DNA of 64,000 nt from JBKCUK01 sp046318415 (GTDB lineage: Bacteria > Pseudomonadota > Alphaproteobacteria > Caedimonadales > Caedimonadaceae). The notes under the pieces were generated by a model that was given only the letters and a program-made list of their open reading frames with translations, did no database searches and was not told where the DNA came from. Shown in pieces: positions 33,965 through 43,337 of the stretch. Within the stretch, counting starts at the first letter, position 1. Each line of letters starts with the position of its first letter. Both the position numbers and the translations under genes were made by a program. The stretch spans positions 165,775 to 229,774 of the forward strand of contig JBKCUK010000004.1 in NCBI GenBank assembly GCA_046318415.1. The letters are read 5' to 3'.

Positions 33965-34920
33965 AGACTTAAGCGCTTTTTTAGCGCCTCTAAGACAGCT
34001 TCGCGCTCATCCAGGGGTTCGTAGCTCCAGTGCTCTAAAAGGCCCTTAAACGGCCGGGTATAGCCATATTTTACGAATGAGTCGTGGAAGCGCCTAAATT
34101 TCTTCGAGCCGCCGGGCAGGTGGAATGTGTAGACCGGCTTTCCGGTAAAACAGGCTTCGGAGTTCATGTTCACCGAGTCAGAGGTCACCACAATGGCATC
34201 CGCAAGTCCCAAGTAACCAAAGTAAGGATTCTCTCCTTCGCCTTCCCAGAAAACATGGGGCAGATCTTGGATCAGCGCCCGCAAGGTCGCTGCATGCTGT
34301 GGATCTGTGCGGCGTGAGCAGGTGATGGCAAGCCCGGCGCCATGGGCGTGACAGAGATGGCGCAGAGCTTTAGCCAGTTCTTCTAGCGCTGCAGGGGTGT
34401 AAGTATAGCAGCTGTTATCACCGCCAATCAGCACGGTCACCAGTGGGCGCGGCAAGTGGGCGACGGTGGCGGCAAACTTCTGAGCTTCCTCCATGAGACG
34501 CTCTTGGGTCACGCGATGCAGTGCGCCCCGGGTTTCAATGACCCCCGGGCCCTTCAGTTGATCATGGGCGGGAGCAATGACCGCATCAAAGTGACAGGGG
34601 TTGACCCTCGGGTTTTGCAGATGCACCAGCTTTGTTGTGCCCTGGCTGCGGCGACGGATTTCAATGGTGGGCGCCACGCTGACGCGGCCTGCCGCAATGA
34701 TCAAGTTGGGCCAGGGTGGTGTCAGCTGGGTCTCAGGATCCAGACCCGCAAGGGGCTGAAACCAGAGCTGGGGTGGGAGGTGCGACCAAGGAAAGCGGGG
34801 TCGAATCCGTTTGATCACCGGATCAAAGCCTAAGGCTTCAGCGAGGCCGCGGCACTGGTTTTCAGTGCCTACCTTACCTTCATCGCAGACGACCCAGCAA
34901 ATCCCTCGGTTTTGATCCAT
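33961..34920 (-). CDS. ELM1-family (mitochondrial fission protein-like, DUF1022) protein
   Basis: A 319-aa protein of the family that includes plant ELM1, which recruits the dynamin DRP3 to mitochondria; bacterial members are common in alphaproteobacteria and have no known job. Characteristic stretches are GICWVVCDEGKVGTENQCRG, PNLIIAAGRVSVAP, TVLIGGDNSCYTYTPAAL and ADAIVVTSDSVNMNSEAC, the last two resembling glycosyltransferase-B folds. Its start ATG 34918-34920 shares one base with the greA stop (TAATG), so it is coupled to greA. Confidence 0.88.
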   Translation of the reverse strand: MDQNRGICWVVCDEGKVGTENQCRGLAEALGFDPVIKRIRPRFPWSHLPPQLWFQPLAGLDPETQLTPPWPNLIIAAGRVSVAPTIEIRRRSQGTTKLVHLQNPRVNPCHFDAVIAPAHDQLKGPGVIETRGALHRVTQERLMEEAQKFAATVAHLPRPLVTVLIGGDNSCYTYTPAALEELAKALRHLCHAHGAGLAITCSRRTDPQHAATLRALIQDLPHVFWEGEGENPYFGYLGLADAIVVTSDSVNMNSEACFTGKPVYTFHLPGGSKKFRRFHDSFVKYGYTRPFKGLLEHWSYEPLDEREAVLEALKKRLSL

Positions 34921-35393
34921 TAGCTGTAGGTGATCTCTAGGATTTCATAGGCCTTGGACCCGCCGGGGGTTTTGACCTCAACGGAGTCTCCCACACGCTT
35001 ACCAATGAGGGCGCGGGCAAGGGGGGCCGCAATGGATAGCAGGCCTTTTTGAATGTCCGATTCATCAACACCCACCAATTGGTAGGTCTTTTCTTCGTCG
35101 GTGTCTTCGTCAACAAGGCGCACAGTTGCGCCAAACTTAATGGTGTCGCCAGCAATCTTTGCAACGTCAATCACTTCTGCGCGCGAAAGTTTATCTTCCA
35201 GCTCTGCGATTCGCCCCTCGATAAAGCTCTGCTTTTCGCGGGCGGCGTGATATTCGGCGTTTTCAGAGAGATCGCCCAGAGCGCGCGCGTCAGCAATCGC
35301 TTTAATTACGGCTTGACGTTCTACCGTCTTAAGATGCTTCAATTCTTCCTGCAGGCGCTCAAAACCCCGTGCAGTCATGGGAATTCGTTCCAT
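34920..35393 (-). CDS. greA: Transcription elongation factor GreA
   Basis: Rescues backtracked RNA polymerase by stimulating transcript cleavage through the secondary channel. The 157-aa length is typical. The N-terminal coiled coil (about 1-75) carries the acidic tip GDLSENAEYHAAREKQ with Asp 41 and Glu 44, and the C-terminal FKBP-like domain ends GVDESDIQKGLLS...PGGSKAYEIL. The start is ATG 35391-35393. It is divergent from ileS with 174 bp between, and it heads the greA-elm1 pair. Confidence 0.97.
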   Translation of the reverse strand: MERIPMTARGFERLQEELKHLKTVERQAVIKAIADARALGDLSENAEYHAAREKQSFIEGRIAELEDKLSRAEVIDVAKIAGDTIKFGATVRLVDEDTDEEKTYQLVGVDESDIQKGLLSIAAPLARALIGKRVGDSVEVKTPGGSKAYEILEITYS

Positions 35394-35567
35394 GGCTCAT
35401 CATACCAATTGTTAAAGTTAAGTCTGCCCGCTTCCTTATGGTCTTATTTTGCGGTAAGCGAAGAGTGAATCATGGTCGTAAAAAAAATGCAAGAGGCAGC
35501 ACCCTAGACTTTGCAAAATAGTCGAAATGTCTTAAGACTAGAGGCGTTCTACTAAAAGAGAGACGTC

Positions 35568-38372
35568 ATGACCGATTTGCGTGCGACCCTTTTTCTTCCC
35601 CAAACCGATTTCCCCATGAAGGCGAACTTGACCCAGCGCGAGCCTATTCTTCTTGAGCGTTGGGAGACGATGGATCTTTATGGCCAAGTGCGGCAACGCA
35701 AGCAAGGTTTGCCCCGTTATGTGCTGCATTCAGGCCCCCCTTACGCCAATGGGCACCTGCATATGGGGCATGCCTTCAATATGACGTTGAAGGACGTGGT
35801 TATTCGCATGCGCCATCTTTTGGGATATGATGCGCCCTTTGTGGTGGGATGGGATTGCCATGGTCTTCCCATCGAATGGAAAATCGAAGAACAACTTCGG
35901 GCCAGCGGTAAGCGCAAGGAAGAAGTAGATCCCGCCACCTTCCGTCAAGCATGTCGCGATTTCGCCGATCAGTGGATTGGCATCCAGCGGGATGAATTTA
36001 AGCGCCTTGGACTGCTCGCAGACTGGAAAAATCCCTATATTACAATGGATTATTCTGCGGAAGCCGCGACCCTGCGTGAGCTTTATACCTTTGTGGACAA
36101 GGATCTTGTGTACCGTGGGCTTCGCCCCGTGATGTGGTCGGTGGTGGAAAAAACCGCTCTGGCTGAGGCTGAAGTCGAATATATGGACCGCACGTCGCCC
36201 TCGATTTATGTGCGCTTTCCTGTTGTATCGAGTCCGCGGGCGTCTCTTCAGGGGGCCGAGGTGGTGATTTGGACCACCACGCCGTGGTCTTTGCCCGGTA
36301 ACCGCGCCATTGCTTATGGTGACGACATCACCTATGTTGTTGCGGACATCAAAGCCGTTGCAGAAGACAGTCTGGTAAGTCCTGGTACCCGATTGCTTTT
36401 GGCGCAAGAATTGTGTGCCCAGGTCTGTGCCGCTGCTAAGATTGAAGATTATGCGGTGCTTGAGACGCTTTCCGGTCAGGATCTGCAGGGTACCATTGCC
36501 CAGCATCCTTTCCATGGCCTTGGCTATGAGTATGAGGTGCCCTTGCTGCCCGGAAGCCACGTGAGTGTCGAGGCCGGGACCGGCCTTGTGCACACGGCGC
36601 CCAGCCACGGTATGGAAGACTTTGAGCTCAGCAAGACCTTTAACCTTGAGGTTCCTGAAACCGTCCTGGAAGACGGCAGCTATGCCCCTTGGGTACCTTT
36701 ATTTGCCGGTGAGCAGGTCTTAAAGGTGAATCCGAAGGTGATCGAGCAGCTGATAAGCTGTGATCGTCTGTTGGCCAGCAGCACCTTGCAGCACAGTTAC
36801 CCGCACTCTTGGCGTTCAAAGGCGCCATTGATTTATCGGGCCACACCCCAGTGGTTTATCGCCCTTGATCGGGGCGGGCTGCGGGAGAAATGTCTCGAGC
36901 AAATTGACCAGGTGAAGTGGTATCCAGCATCGGGTCGTAACCGGATTTATGGGATGGTCGAGCAACGCCCGTTGTGGTGTATCTCGCGCCAGCGCGCATG
37001 GGGTGTGCCCATTGCTTTGTTCGTCCACAAAACAACCCGCGAGATTCTCAAGGACGATCGCGTGCGGGCCCGTATTCTGGATGCCTTCGAAAAAGAGGGG
37101 GCCGATGCCTGGTTTTCATCGGATGCCGCGCGCTTTTTAAGTCCTCAGTATAACCCAGACGATTACGAGCAGGTCCGGGATATTTTGGATGTGTGGTTTG
37201 ATTCTGGATCAACCCAAGGCTTTGTGCTGGAATTGCGCGCCGACCAAGGTCTTCCTGCGGATCTTTATCTTGAAGGATCGGACCAGCATCGCGGTTGGTT
37301 CCAGTCCAGCTTGTTGGTGGGCTGTGGCACGCGCGGTAAGGCGCCTTACAAGTCTGTCATGACCCATGGCTATGTGTTGGATGAGCAGGGACATAAATTC
37401 TCCAAATCCCTTGGCAATGGTATTGCGCCGGAAGAAGTGATAAAGGACATGGGCGCCGATGGATTGCGCCTTTGGACCGTATCCCTGGATTATACCGATG
37501 ATTTGCGCGTTGGCCGGCAAATCTTGAAGCATCAGGGAGATATCTACCGACGCTATCGCAATACCTTGCGCTATCTGCTGGGCGCCCTTGCCGATTGGCG
37601 CGACGAAGAGCGGATCGAGCCCACCCAGATGCCCGAGCTAGAGCAATGGATTCTCCATCGCCTTTATCAGTTGCGCCAAAAGCTGGTGGTGGCTGCTGAA
37701 AACCATGATTACCCAGGCTTTTATAGCGATCTTCACGCTTTTTGTGCGTCGGATCTTTCGGCCTATTATTTCGATATCCGTAAGGACAGCCTGTATTGTG
37801 ATGACCGCAACAGCCCTTTGCGCCGTGCGGTGCGCACCGTGATGCACGAGCTGTTTGAGGCCTTGGTGCGCATGTTGGCGCCTGTGCTGTGTTTCACAGC
37901 CGAAGAAGCCTGGATCATCCGCCACGGGGATGAGGGCTCGGTCCACTTTGAGACCTTATCCGCCTTCCCAGAAACCTGGCATCAACCCCATCTGGACGAG
38001 AAGATGACCCGGCTTCGTACCCAACGTCGCGTGATGACGGGGGCACTGGAAGCAGCACGGGCCAGTGGCTTGATTGGCTCTTCGCTGCAAGCCCATGTGA
38101 CGGTCTATGACCCTCAAAAGCAGTTGATGCAGGATGTGGATTATGCCGAGCTTGTCATCGTCTCGCAGCTGACCATTGTGCAGGAGATGCCCCAGGAAGA
38201 GCTTTACAGTCTTGCCGAGGTCAGTGACCTGTGGGTCAAGGTGGGGTTGGCAGAGGGTGACAAGTGTCAACGGTGCTGGAAGGTGCTGCCTGAAGTGGGA
38301 CACCAACACCATCCCGATGTTTGCCAGCGCTGTGATGATGCGGTGCAACAGCATTTGGGGCCTCACACATGA
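35568..38372 (+). CDS. ileS: Isoleucyl-tRNA synthetase
   Basis: Charges tRNA-Ile and edits misactivated valine. The 934-aa class I synthetase shows the HIGH-type motif as HMGH in YANGHLHMGHAFN, the editing-domain stretch VIWTTTPWSLPGNRAI, KMSKS as KFSKSLGNG, and a C-terminal zinc site CQRCW...CQRC. This is the bacterial (mupirocin-sensitive type) architecture. The start is ATG 35568 with AAGAGAGACG upstream. It opens a plus-strand operon, and lspA overlaps its end by 4 bp (ATGA), the frequent ileS-lspA pairing. Confidence 0.97.
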   Translation: MTDLRATLFLPQTDFPMKANLTQREPILLERWETMDLYGQVRQRKQGLPRYVLHSGPPYANGHLHMGHAFNMTLKDVVIRMRHLLGYDAPFVVGWDCHGLPIEWKIEEQLRASGKRKEEVDPATFRQACRDFADQWIGIQRDEFKRLGLLADWKNPYITMDYSAEAATLRELYTFVDKDLVYRGLRPVMWSVVEKTALAEAEVEYMDRTSPSIYVRFPVVSSPRASLQGAEVVIWTTTPWSLPGNRAIAYGDDITYVVADIKAVAEDSLVSPGTRLLLAQELCAQVCAAAKIEDYAVLETLSGQDLQGTIAQHPFHGLGYEYEVPLLPGSHVSVEAGTGLVHTAPSHGMEDFELSKTFNLEVPETVLEDGSYAPWVPLFAGEQVLKVNPKVIEQLISCDRLLASSTLQHSYPHSWRSKAPLIYRATPQWFIALDRGGLREKCLEQIDQVKWYPASGRNRIYGMVEQRPLWCISRQRAWGVPIALFVHKTTREILKDDRVRARILDAFEKEGADAWFSSDAARFLSPQYNPDDYEQVRDILDVWFDSGSTQGFVLELRADQGLPADLYLEGSDQHRGWFQSSLLVGCGTRGKAPYKSVMTHGYVLDEQGHKFSKSLGNGIAPEEVIKDMGADGLRLWTVSLDYTDDLRVGRQILKHQGDIYRRYRNTLRYLLGALADWRDEERIEPTQMPELEQWILHRLYQLRQKLVVAAENHDYPGFYSDLHAFCASDLSAYYFDIRKDSLYCDDRNSPLRRAVRTVMHELFEALVRMLAPVLCFTAEEAWIIRHGDEGSVHFETLSAFPETWHQPHLDEKMTRLRTQRRVMTGALEAARASGLIGSSLQAHVTVYDPQKQLMQDVDYAELVIVSQLTIVQEMPQEELYSLAEVSDLWVKVGLAEGDKCQRCWKVLPEVGHQHHPDVCQRCDDAVQQHLGPHT

Positions 38373-38836
38373 AACGCCTTATTCCCGGTGTGATTGCTGC
38401 AAGTGCGGCGTTTATTGCAGACTTTACGACCAAGGCGTGGGTGTTGGGTATGGCAGACAGCTTGCCGCTTGAAATTCTGCCGTTCTTTAACCTGCGCCTG
38501 GCCTTCAATCGAGGGATAAGTTTTAGTCTCTTATCGGCGGACAGTGATACCGGGGTGATGCTGTTAATTGCCCTGGCAACGGCGATCACTGTGCTTTTGG
38601 TTTATATGCTATGGCGTGCCAGCTTGGTTCTCGAGCGCATTGCCTTAGGGCTTGCGCTGGGGGGCGCCATTGGCAATATCCTTGATCGCGTGCGCTATGG
38701 GGCTGTTGTGGACTTTCTCGATTTTCATTACCAAGGATATAGTTTCCCCACTTTCAATGTTGCCGATACCGCGATAAGCATAGGAGTAGGTTTATTGCTG
38801 ATCGCAAGTTTTCGTAGCCACCAGGAGAAGTCTTAG
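38369..38836 (+). CDS. lspA: Signal peptidase II (prolipoprotein)
   Basis: A 155-aa inner-membrane aspartyl protease that cuts lipoprotein signal peptides. Four helices are visible, with the family motifs FNLRLAFNRGISFSLL, the first catalytic Asp in GAIGNILDRVRYGAVVDFLDF and the second in FPTFNVADTAISIGV. Overlap with ileS (ATGA) shows co-expression. The next gene encodes a lipoprotein that LspA would process. Confidence 0.96.
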   Translation: MKRLIPGVIAASAAFIADFTTKAWVLGMADSLPLEILPFFNLRLAFNRGISFSLLSADSDTGVMLLIALATAITVLLVYMLWRASLVLERIALGLALGGAIGNILDRVRYGAVVDFLDFHYQGYSFPTFNVADTAISIGVGLLLIASFRSHQEKS

Positions 38837-39361
38837 ATGTCACTGCGTATCCTTTCTCTCGTTCTGCTTTCCTCTGTCACCCTGATGGGATGCGAGCAGG
38901 GGCGCCGTGTTATGGGTTTGGCGCGCGAGCAACCCGATGAATTTACCCTGGAAACCCGCAAACCTCTGCAGATGCCTTCTTCCTTCAGTGATTTGCCCGA
39001 GCCCACACCTGGGGCGCGTGCGGCCCACGACGCGGATCCACGCCAAGAAGCCCAGTCGGTCCTTGGCTTTTCCAATCAGTCCGCAGCGGCCCCTTCTGTG
39101 GGAGAAAGAAAGCTGATTGAGGCAGCCGGTGGTCATCAGGTTGAGGCCCAGATTCGCCAGAAGGTGAATCAGGAAGCAGATCTTGAGCGCCAAGATCATC
39201 ACGCTACCCAAACCGTGTTTTTCTGGCAGAAAAACAAAGAGCATGGCAAGGCCATCGATCCGAAAGCGGAATACGAGCGCCTTCACGGAGATAAACACCC
39301 CACTGAGACCATGCCACTGCAACCCAATGTGCAACCAGAGCTAACCAGCAAGGGAGAGTAG
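38837..39361 (+). CDS. bamF: BamF-like lipoprotein (DUF3035)
   Basis: A 174-aa lipoprotein: signal peptide ending in the lipobox LMGC (Cys 19), then the family block PDEFTLETRKPLQMPSSFSD and LPEPTPGARA. In Caulobacter this DUF3035 protein (BamF) belongs to the outer-membrane beta-barrel assembly complex; the assignment here rests on that family. The 3' half is charged and variable. It begins right after the lspA stop and precedes two M16 peptidases, the usual alphaproteobacterial order. Its own signal would be cut by the adjacent lspA product. Confidence 0.88.
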   Translation: MSLRILSLVLLSSVTLMGCEQGRRVMGLAREQPDEFTLETRKPLQMPSSFSDLPEPTPGARAAHDADPRQEAQSVLGFSNQSAAAPSVGERKLIEAAGGHQVEAQIRQKVNQEADLERQDHHATQTVFFWQKNKEHGKAIDPKAEYERLHGDKHPTETMPLQPNVQPELTSKGE

Positions 39362-39364
39362 CGG

Positions 39365-40723
39365 GTGCTCTCAAGAGTTTATCTCGCTTTTAGCGTTTTT
39401 GTTTTGGCAGCTTGTGCCTGGGCAACCCAAGGAGAGATTCCCTATCAAGTCCACCAATTGGCCAATGGTTTAAGAATTGTGGTGGTTGAAAATAAGCGCG
39501 CTCCCGTAGTGTTGCATAAGGTTTATTTTGGCGTTGGTGGGTTGGACGATCCGCGCGGTAAATCAGGGCTTGCCCATTTTCTTGAACATATGATGTTTAA
39601 GGGGGCGCCCGATACCCCGCCGCAAGTCTTAAGTGATCTAATCCACCGTGTGGGTGGCGTTATGAATGCGACTACAACGCCCGAGACCACCGATTACTAT
39701 GCCGTCGTCCACAAACAATACCTAGCCGAAGTGATGGCCATAGAGGCCCAACGCCTTAAGACCATGTATTTCGAGGATAAAGAGGTTGCCGCTGAAATTC
39801 AGGTGGTCCTGGAAGAGCGTCGCATGCGTGTTGATAATGAGCCAACGTCTACTTTATTAGAAGCCATGCGCGCCGCCAGCACCTGGCACCACAGCAGTCG
39901 TCTACCGACCATTGGTTGGGAACACGAGATCAAAAGCTACACGCCCGAGGATGTGAGAGCCTTCCACACGGCTTGGTACGCACCGAACAACGCCGTGTTG
40001 TTACTGGCGGGGGATATTACCTTTGAGCAAGCCCGTGAGTTGGCCGAGCGTTACTATGGCCCTCTTCCTCCGCGCACCGTGGCCGCCCGCAATCACTTGA
40101 TTGAACCGCTGCCAGCCAACATTTCCCAACGCTTGGATAAGGTTACGCCCAACATTGCCACCCCCTTGCTGATCCAATTTTATCGGGCGCCTTCATGGGT
40201 CGATGGTTTCACGCATCAACGTTATAAGGAAGTCATTGCCCTACAATTGATGATCAGTTGTCTCGCAAAGGGACGCAGTACACCCTTGTGGAAGAAGCTG
40301 GTGGAAGAGCAAAAAATTGCAACCCACGTGGGTCTTACCTATCTGGGCGGTTTGGCTCCTGGGGTGATTGCAGTTGTGGCAAAGCCCAGCAGTCAGCACT
40401 CCCTTGAGTCCCTTGAAAAGGCCTTGAATAAAGAGCTTAAAAACCTTGTAAACCAGGGGATTACTGCGGCGCAGTTTGAGCAAGCAAAAAACCGCGGTTT
40501 GGTGGACCGGTCTTATACCCACGATAATCTTCTAGCTGCAGCCGACCATTTGGTTCAAAGCCATATGGTGGGTATTCCCCTTGAGGTCGCCAATACCTGG
40601 CCCGAAACCTTCAAGGCCATCAATTTGCAAGAGGTGAATAGCCTGATGCGCACCGTTTTTGCATCAGCACCCTATGTTGTTGGGGCGTTGCACCCCGAAT
40701 CCCAAGGAAAGGATCGCCCATGA
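39365..40723 (+). CDS. M16-family zinc metallopeptidase, catalytic subunit
   Basis: A 452-aa exported peptidase of the pitrilysin/MPP family. After a signal peptide (LAFSVFVLAACAWA) the inverted zinc motif HFLEH is intact (GLAHFLEHMMFKG), and the distal glutamate follows in AAEIQVVLEERRMRVDNEP. A gate-like C-terminal M16 domain completes it. The start is GTG 39365, preceded by AGGGAGTAGCGG. It overlaps the next M16 gene by 4 bp; catalytic plus non-catalytic pairs of this sort work as heterodimers, as in mitochondrial processing peptidase. The periplasmic substrate is unknown. Confidence 0.93.
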   Translation: MLSRVYLAFSVFVLAACAWATQGEIPYQVHQLANGLRIVVVENKRAPVVLHKVYFGVGGLDDPRGKSGLAHFLEHMMFKGAPDTPPQVLSDLIHRVGGVMNATTTPETTDYYAVVHKQYLAEVMAIEAQRLKTMYFEDKEVAAEIQVVLEERRMRVDNEPTSTLLEAMRAASTWHHSSRLPTIGWEHEIKSYTPEDVRAFHTAWYAPNNAVLLLAGDITFEQARELAERYYGPLPPRTVAARNHLIEPLPANISQRLDKVTPNIATPLLIQFYRAPSWVDGFTHQRYKEVIALQLMISCLAKGRSTPLWKKLVEEQKIATHVGLTYLGGLAPGVIAVVAKPSSQHSLESLEKALNKELKNLVNQGITAAQFEQAKNRGLVDRSYTHDNLLAAADHLVQSHMVGIPLEVANTWPETFKAINLQEVNSLMRTVFASAPYVVGALHPESQGKDRP

Positions 40724-42036
40724 GCCGTCTTGCCCGGGCCCTCGCTTTTTTGATTTTCTTGGTTTTTAATCAAGCTATTGCCCACATTGATGTCCAAAAA
40801 ATCACTACACCTAAGGGTATCCAAGTTTGGTTTGTGGAGGACGCACACACCCCCGTGGTTTCCATGTCTTTCAGCTGGCGCGGGGGCAGCGCTTATTCTT
40901 CTGAAAAGAAGAAAGGTGCCACGGATTTGGCGGCCATCATCCTGACCAGAGGGGCTGGACCACACAAGGCCATCGCTTTTTCCGATCTCTTACGGGATTT
41001 AGGCGTCCATCTTGATCTGGAGGTGACTCCCGATCTCATTCAAGGTCATCTGGCGACACCCCTTCATCATGCTCCCCGGGCCTTTGACTTGTTGAAAATG
41101 AGTTTTGAGAAGCCCAGATTTGATCAAGAGGAAGTTAAGACGACCAAAGAGCGGATGGCGTCGATCCTTGACGATGTCCTCAAACAACCCGACGTCATTG
41201 TGGAAAGAGCGCTTCAGCAGGCTCTTTTTGGGCATCATCCCTATGGCTTGCGGGCCCGCATTTTGCCCGGCGATCTTCAAACGATACAAAGGGCAGACCT
41301 TGCGCAACTGATCCAAAAGCGCGCCGAGCGTGCGTCATTGCGGGTCGCCGTTTGTGGTGCCATCTCGAAGGAAGTTTTGGTTCGCTTGGTTGATGATACC
41401 TTTGCCAGTTTTGCGGAGGCCCGAGATCTGCCGGCCCTTGCGAGACCGACTTGGCCCCAAAACCACACGCTGATAGCTGAGGACACGGCGCATCCGCAAG
41501 CAGAGGTAATGATTTATCACCCAGGGGTATCTGTGCAAGATCCGGATTTTATTAAGCTGGGACTGCTCAATCGGGTTCTGGTGAGCTCTCTCAAAGGTCG
41601 TCTACCTGAGGAACTTCGTGAAAAGCGTGGTCTTGTCTACAGCGTCAGCACGGATGTGGAAAACTTGGATGCGGCTGATATTTGGTCGATTTCTTTTGCT
41701 ACCGAATCGGCGAAAGCAAAGGAAGCCATTACTGTCGTGAGAGAGCAACTGCAGAAGATCAAGGAAGAAGGCATCAGTGCCCAAGAACTGCAAGACGCCC
41801 AGGAAAACCTCATTGGCAGCCTTGCGACACGGCTGTTAACCAGTGCCTCCATCGCCAATACGCTGCATCATTTTATGCGCCATGGCTATCCGGTTGACTA
41901 CCTGAAGCTTCGCGAGGAGAGGATTCGCTCTGTCAGCCTAGATGACATGAACGCTTTTATTCGCCGCTTTATCCAGCTTGATCATCTTCTGATCGCTGCG
42001 GCCGGCGCCAATATCACCAAGGAGTTAACCCCATGA
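40720..42036 (+). CDS. M16-family peptidase homologue, non-catalytic partner
   Basis: A 438-aa partner of the preceding peptidase, with signal peptide (ALAFLIFLVFNQAIA). At the position of HxxEH it reads KGATDLAAIILTRGA, so the zinc ligands are gone and catalysis is unlikely. The fold is preserved, with SFSWRGGSAY at the start and the R/Y-type KRGLVYSVST segment of the C-terminal domain. The ATGA overlap with the upstream gene and 4-bp overlap with pgi show tight translational coupling. The role would be substrate recognition by a heterodimer. Confidence 0.9.
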   Translation: MSRLARALAFLIFLVFNQAIAHIDVQKITTPKGIQVWFVEDAHTPVVSMSFSWRGGSAYSSEKKKGATDLAAIILTRGAGPHKAIAFSDLLRDLGVHLDLEVTPDLIQGHLATPLHHAPRAFDLLKMSFEKPRFDQEEVKTTKERMASILDDVLKQPDVIVERALQQALFGHHPYGLRARILPGDLQTIQRADLAQLIQKRAERASLRVAVCGAISKEVLVRLVDDTFASFAEARDLPALARPTWPQNHTLIAEDTAHPQAEVMIYHPGVSVQDPDFIKLGLLNRVLVSSLKGRLPEELREKRGLVYSVSTDVENLDAADIWSISFATESAKAKEAITVVREQLQKIKEEGISAQELQDAQENLIGSLATRLLTSASIANTLHHFMRHGYPVDYLKLREERIRSVSLDDMNAFIRRFIQLDHLLIAAAGANITKELTP

Positions 42037-43322
42037 TCCCCTATAAACACGCCATCGATGAGATTGTGGCAGCAGATGACCAGAAAACCTTTGCATCCTA
42101 CCTTGATCAGGCGGTTTCCGCAGCTGAAACTCTAAAGGCAGAATATGAAGCTGGCACCTATCCTTCGCTGCTTGCCGTTCACAAAAGCACCGACATCGAG
42201 CAACTGCAACTGATCGCGGATCGTCTTGCCGCCACCGTCACTGACGTGGTGGTTTTGGGTACAGGTGGATCTTCGCTGGGTGGGCAGACACTGGCTGCAT
42301 TGAAGCAGAATGCCTTCATGACGGCGCCTGGGCGCCCACGCCTGTCTTTTGCAGACAACGTTGATCCGCACACTTTAGGCATCATGTTGGCACAGCTGAT
42401 GCCGGAAAAAACAGGATTTGTGATCATTTCCAAGTCGGGCAACACGGTGGAAACCATGGCCCAAGCCATGGTGGTCTTCACCTGGATGAAAGCCGCACTG
42501 AGTGCTGAGGCCATTAAGGCCCGCGTCGTGGTGTTGACCGAGCCCAAGGATTCGGCCCTGATGCGCCTTGCGCAAACCATGGGTGTCGATCCCCTTCATC
42601 ATCACCCTGGGATTGGCGGACGTTATTCGGTCTTTTCCAACGTGGGGGCTTTGCCTGCCCTCATCGCCGGCGTCGACATGGCCCGTGTGCGTCGCGGGTC
42701 TGCCCGTGTGCTCTCCAGCTGTTTTGAGACCAATACCCCCCAAGAATCAGCACCAATCATCGGCGCTGCCTTACATGCCTTTTTAGCAGCCCATCGGGGT
42801 TGTGCTCAGGCGGTGATGATGCCTTATGTGGACCGCTTGTTCCACTTTGCTTTTTGGTTTCGCCAACTGTGGGCGGAAAGTCTTGGCAAGCAAGGGCGCG
42901 GCACGACGCCCATAGACGCGTTTGGCACGGTGGATCAGCACTCCCAGCTACAACTCTACAATGAGGGGCCCAAAGATAAATTTTTCACTGTCTTCAGCAC
43001 ACAGACCTGGGGCAAAGGCGCGGTTATGGATGCAGATCTTGCCAGCTCCCTCAACCTTGAGCCTTTGGCGGGACGCACGTTAGGTGATCTCCTAGCTGCC
43101 GAGTGCCAGGCCACCACTGAAACACTGCGTCGTAACGGTTGCCCGGTGCGCACCTTCCATATGGAAGAGTTGGATGAAGAGAGTTTAGGCGCCTTGTTGA
43201 TGCATTTCATGCTGGAGACCATGCTGACCGCTAAACTCTGGCAAGTGAATGCTTTTGACCAACCCGCTGTTGAAGAGAGCAAGGTGCTGACCCGCCAGTA
43301 TCTGGCAGCTTCGCGTCGTTAA
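42033..43322 (+). CDS. pgi: Glucose-6-phosphate isomerase (short form)
   Basis: Interconverts glucose-6-phosphate and fructose-6-phosphate. The protein is 429 aa, shorter than the about 550-aa E. coli form. Sugar-phosphate binding stretches are VVLGTGGSSLGGQTL and IISKSGNTVETMAQ; the catalytic region includes GGRYSVFSNVGALPA, WAESLGKQGRG with the base glutamate, and the late VDQHSQLQLYNEGP. The start ATG 42033 overlaps the M16 gene by 4 bp. Confidence 0.94.
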   Translation: MIPYKHAIDEIVAADDQKTFASYLDQAVSAAETLKAEYEAGTYPSLLAVHKSTDIEQLQLIADRLAATVTDVVVLGTGGSSLGGQTLAALKQNAFMTAPGRPRLSFADNVDPHTLGIMLAQLMPEKTGFVIISKSGNTVETMAQAMVVFTWMKAALSAEAIKARVVVLTEPKDSALMRLAQTMGVDPLHHHPGIGGRYSVFSNVGALPALIAGVDMARVRRGSARVLSSCFETNTPQESAPIIGAALHAFLAAHRGCAQAVMMPYVDRLFHFAFWFRQLWAESLGKQGRGTTPIDAFGTVDQHSQLQLYNEGPKDKFFTVFSTQTWGKGAVMDADLASSLNLEPLAGRTLGDLLAAECQATTETLRRNGCPVRTFHMEELDEESLGALLMHFMLETMLTAKLWQVNAFDQPAVEESKVLTRQYLAASRR

Positions 43323-43337
43323 ATACGGAGTAAATTC

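Noticed and set aside
35529..35538. Perfect 10-bp palindrome GTCTTAAGAC upstream of ileS
   Set aside because: It is short enough to occur by chance, and no second site or regulator was seen.
35730..36608. Minus-strand open frame of 292 codons
   Set aside because: It is the reverse complement of the ileS catalytic region; ileS motifs are unambiguous.
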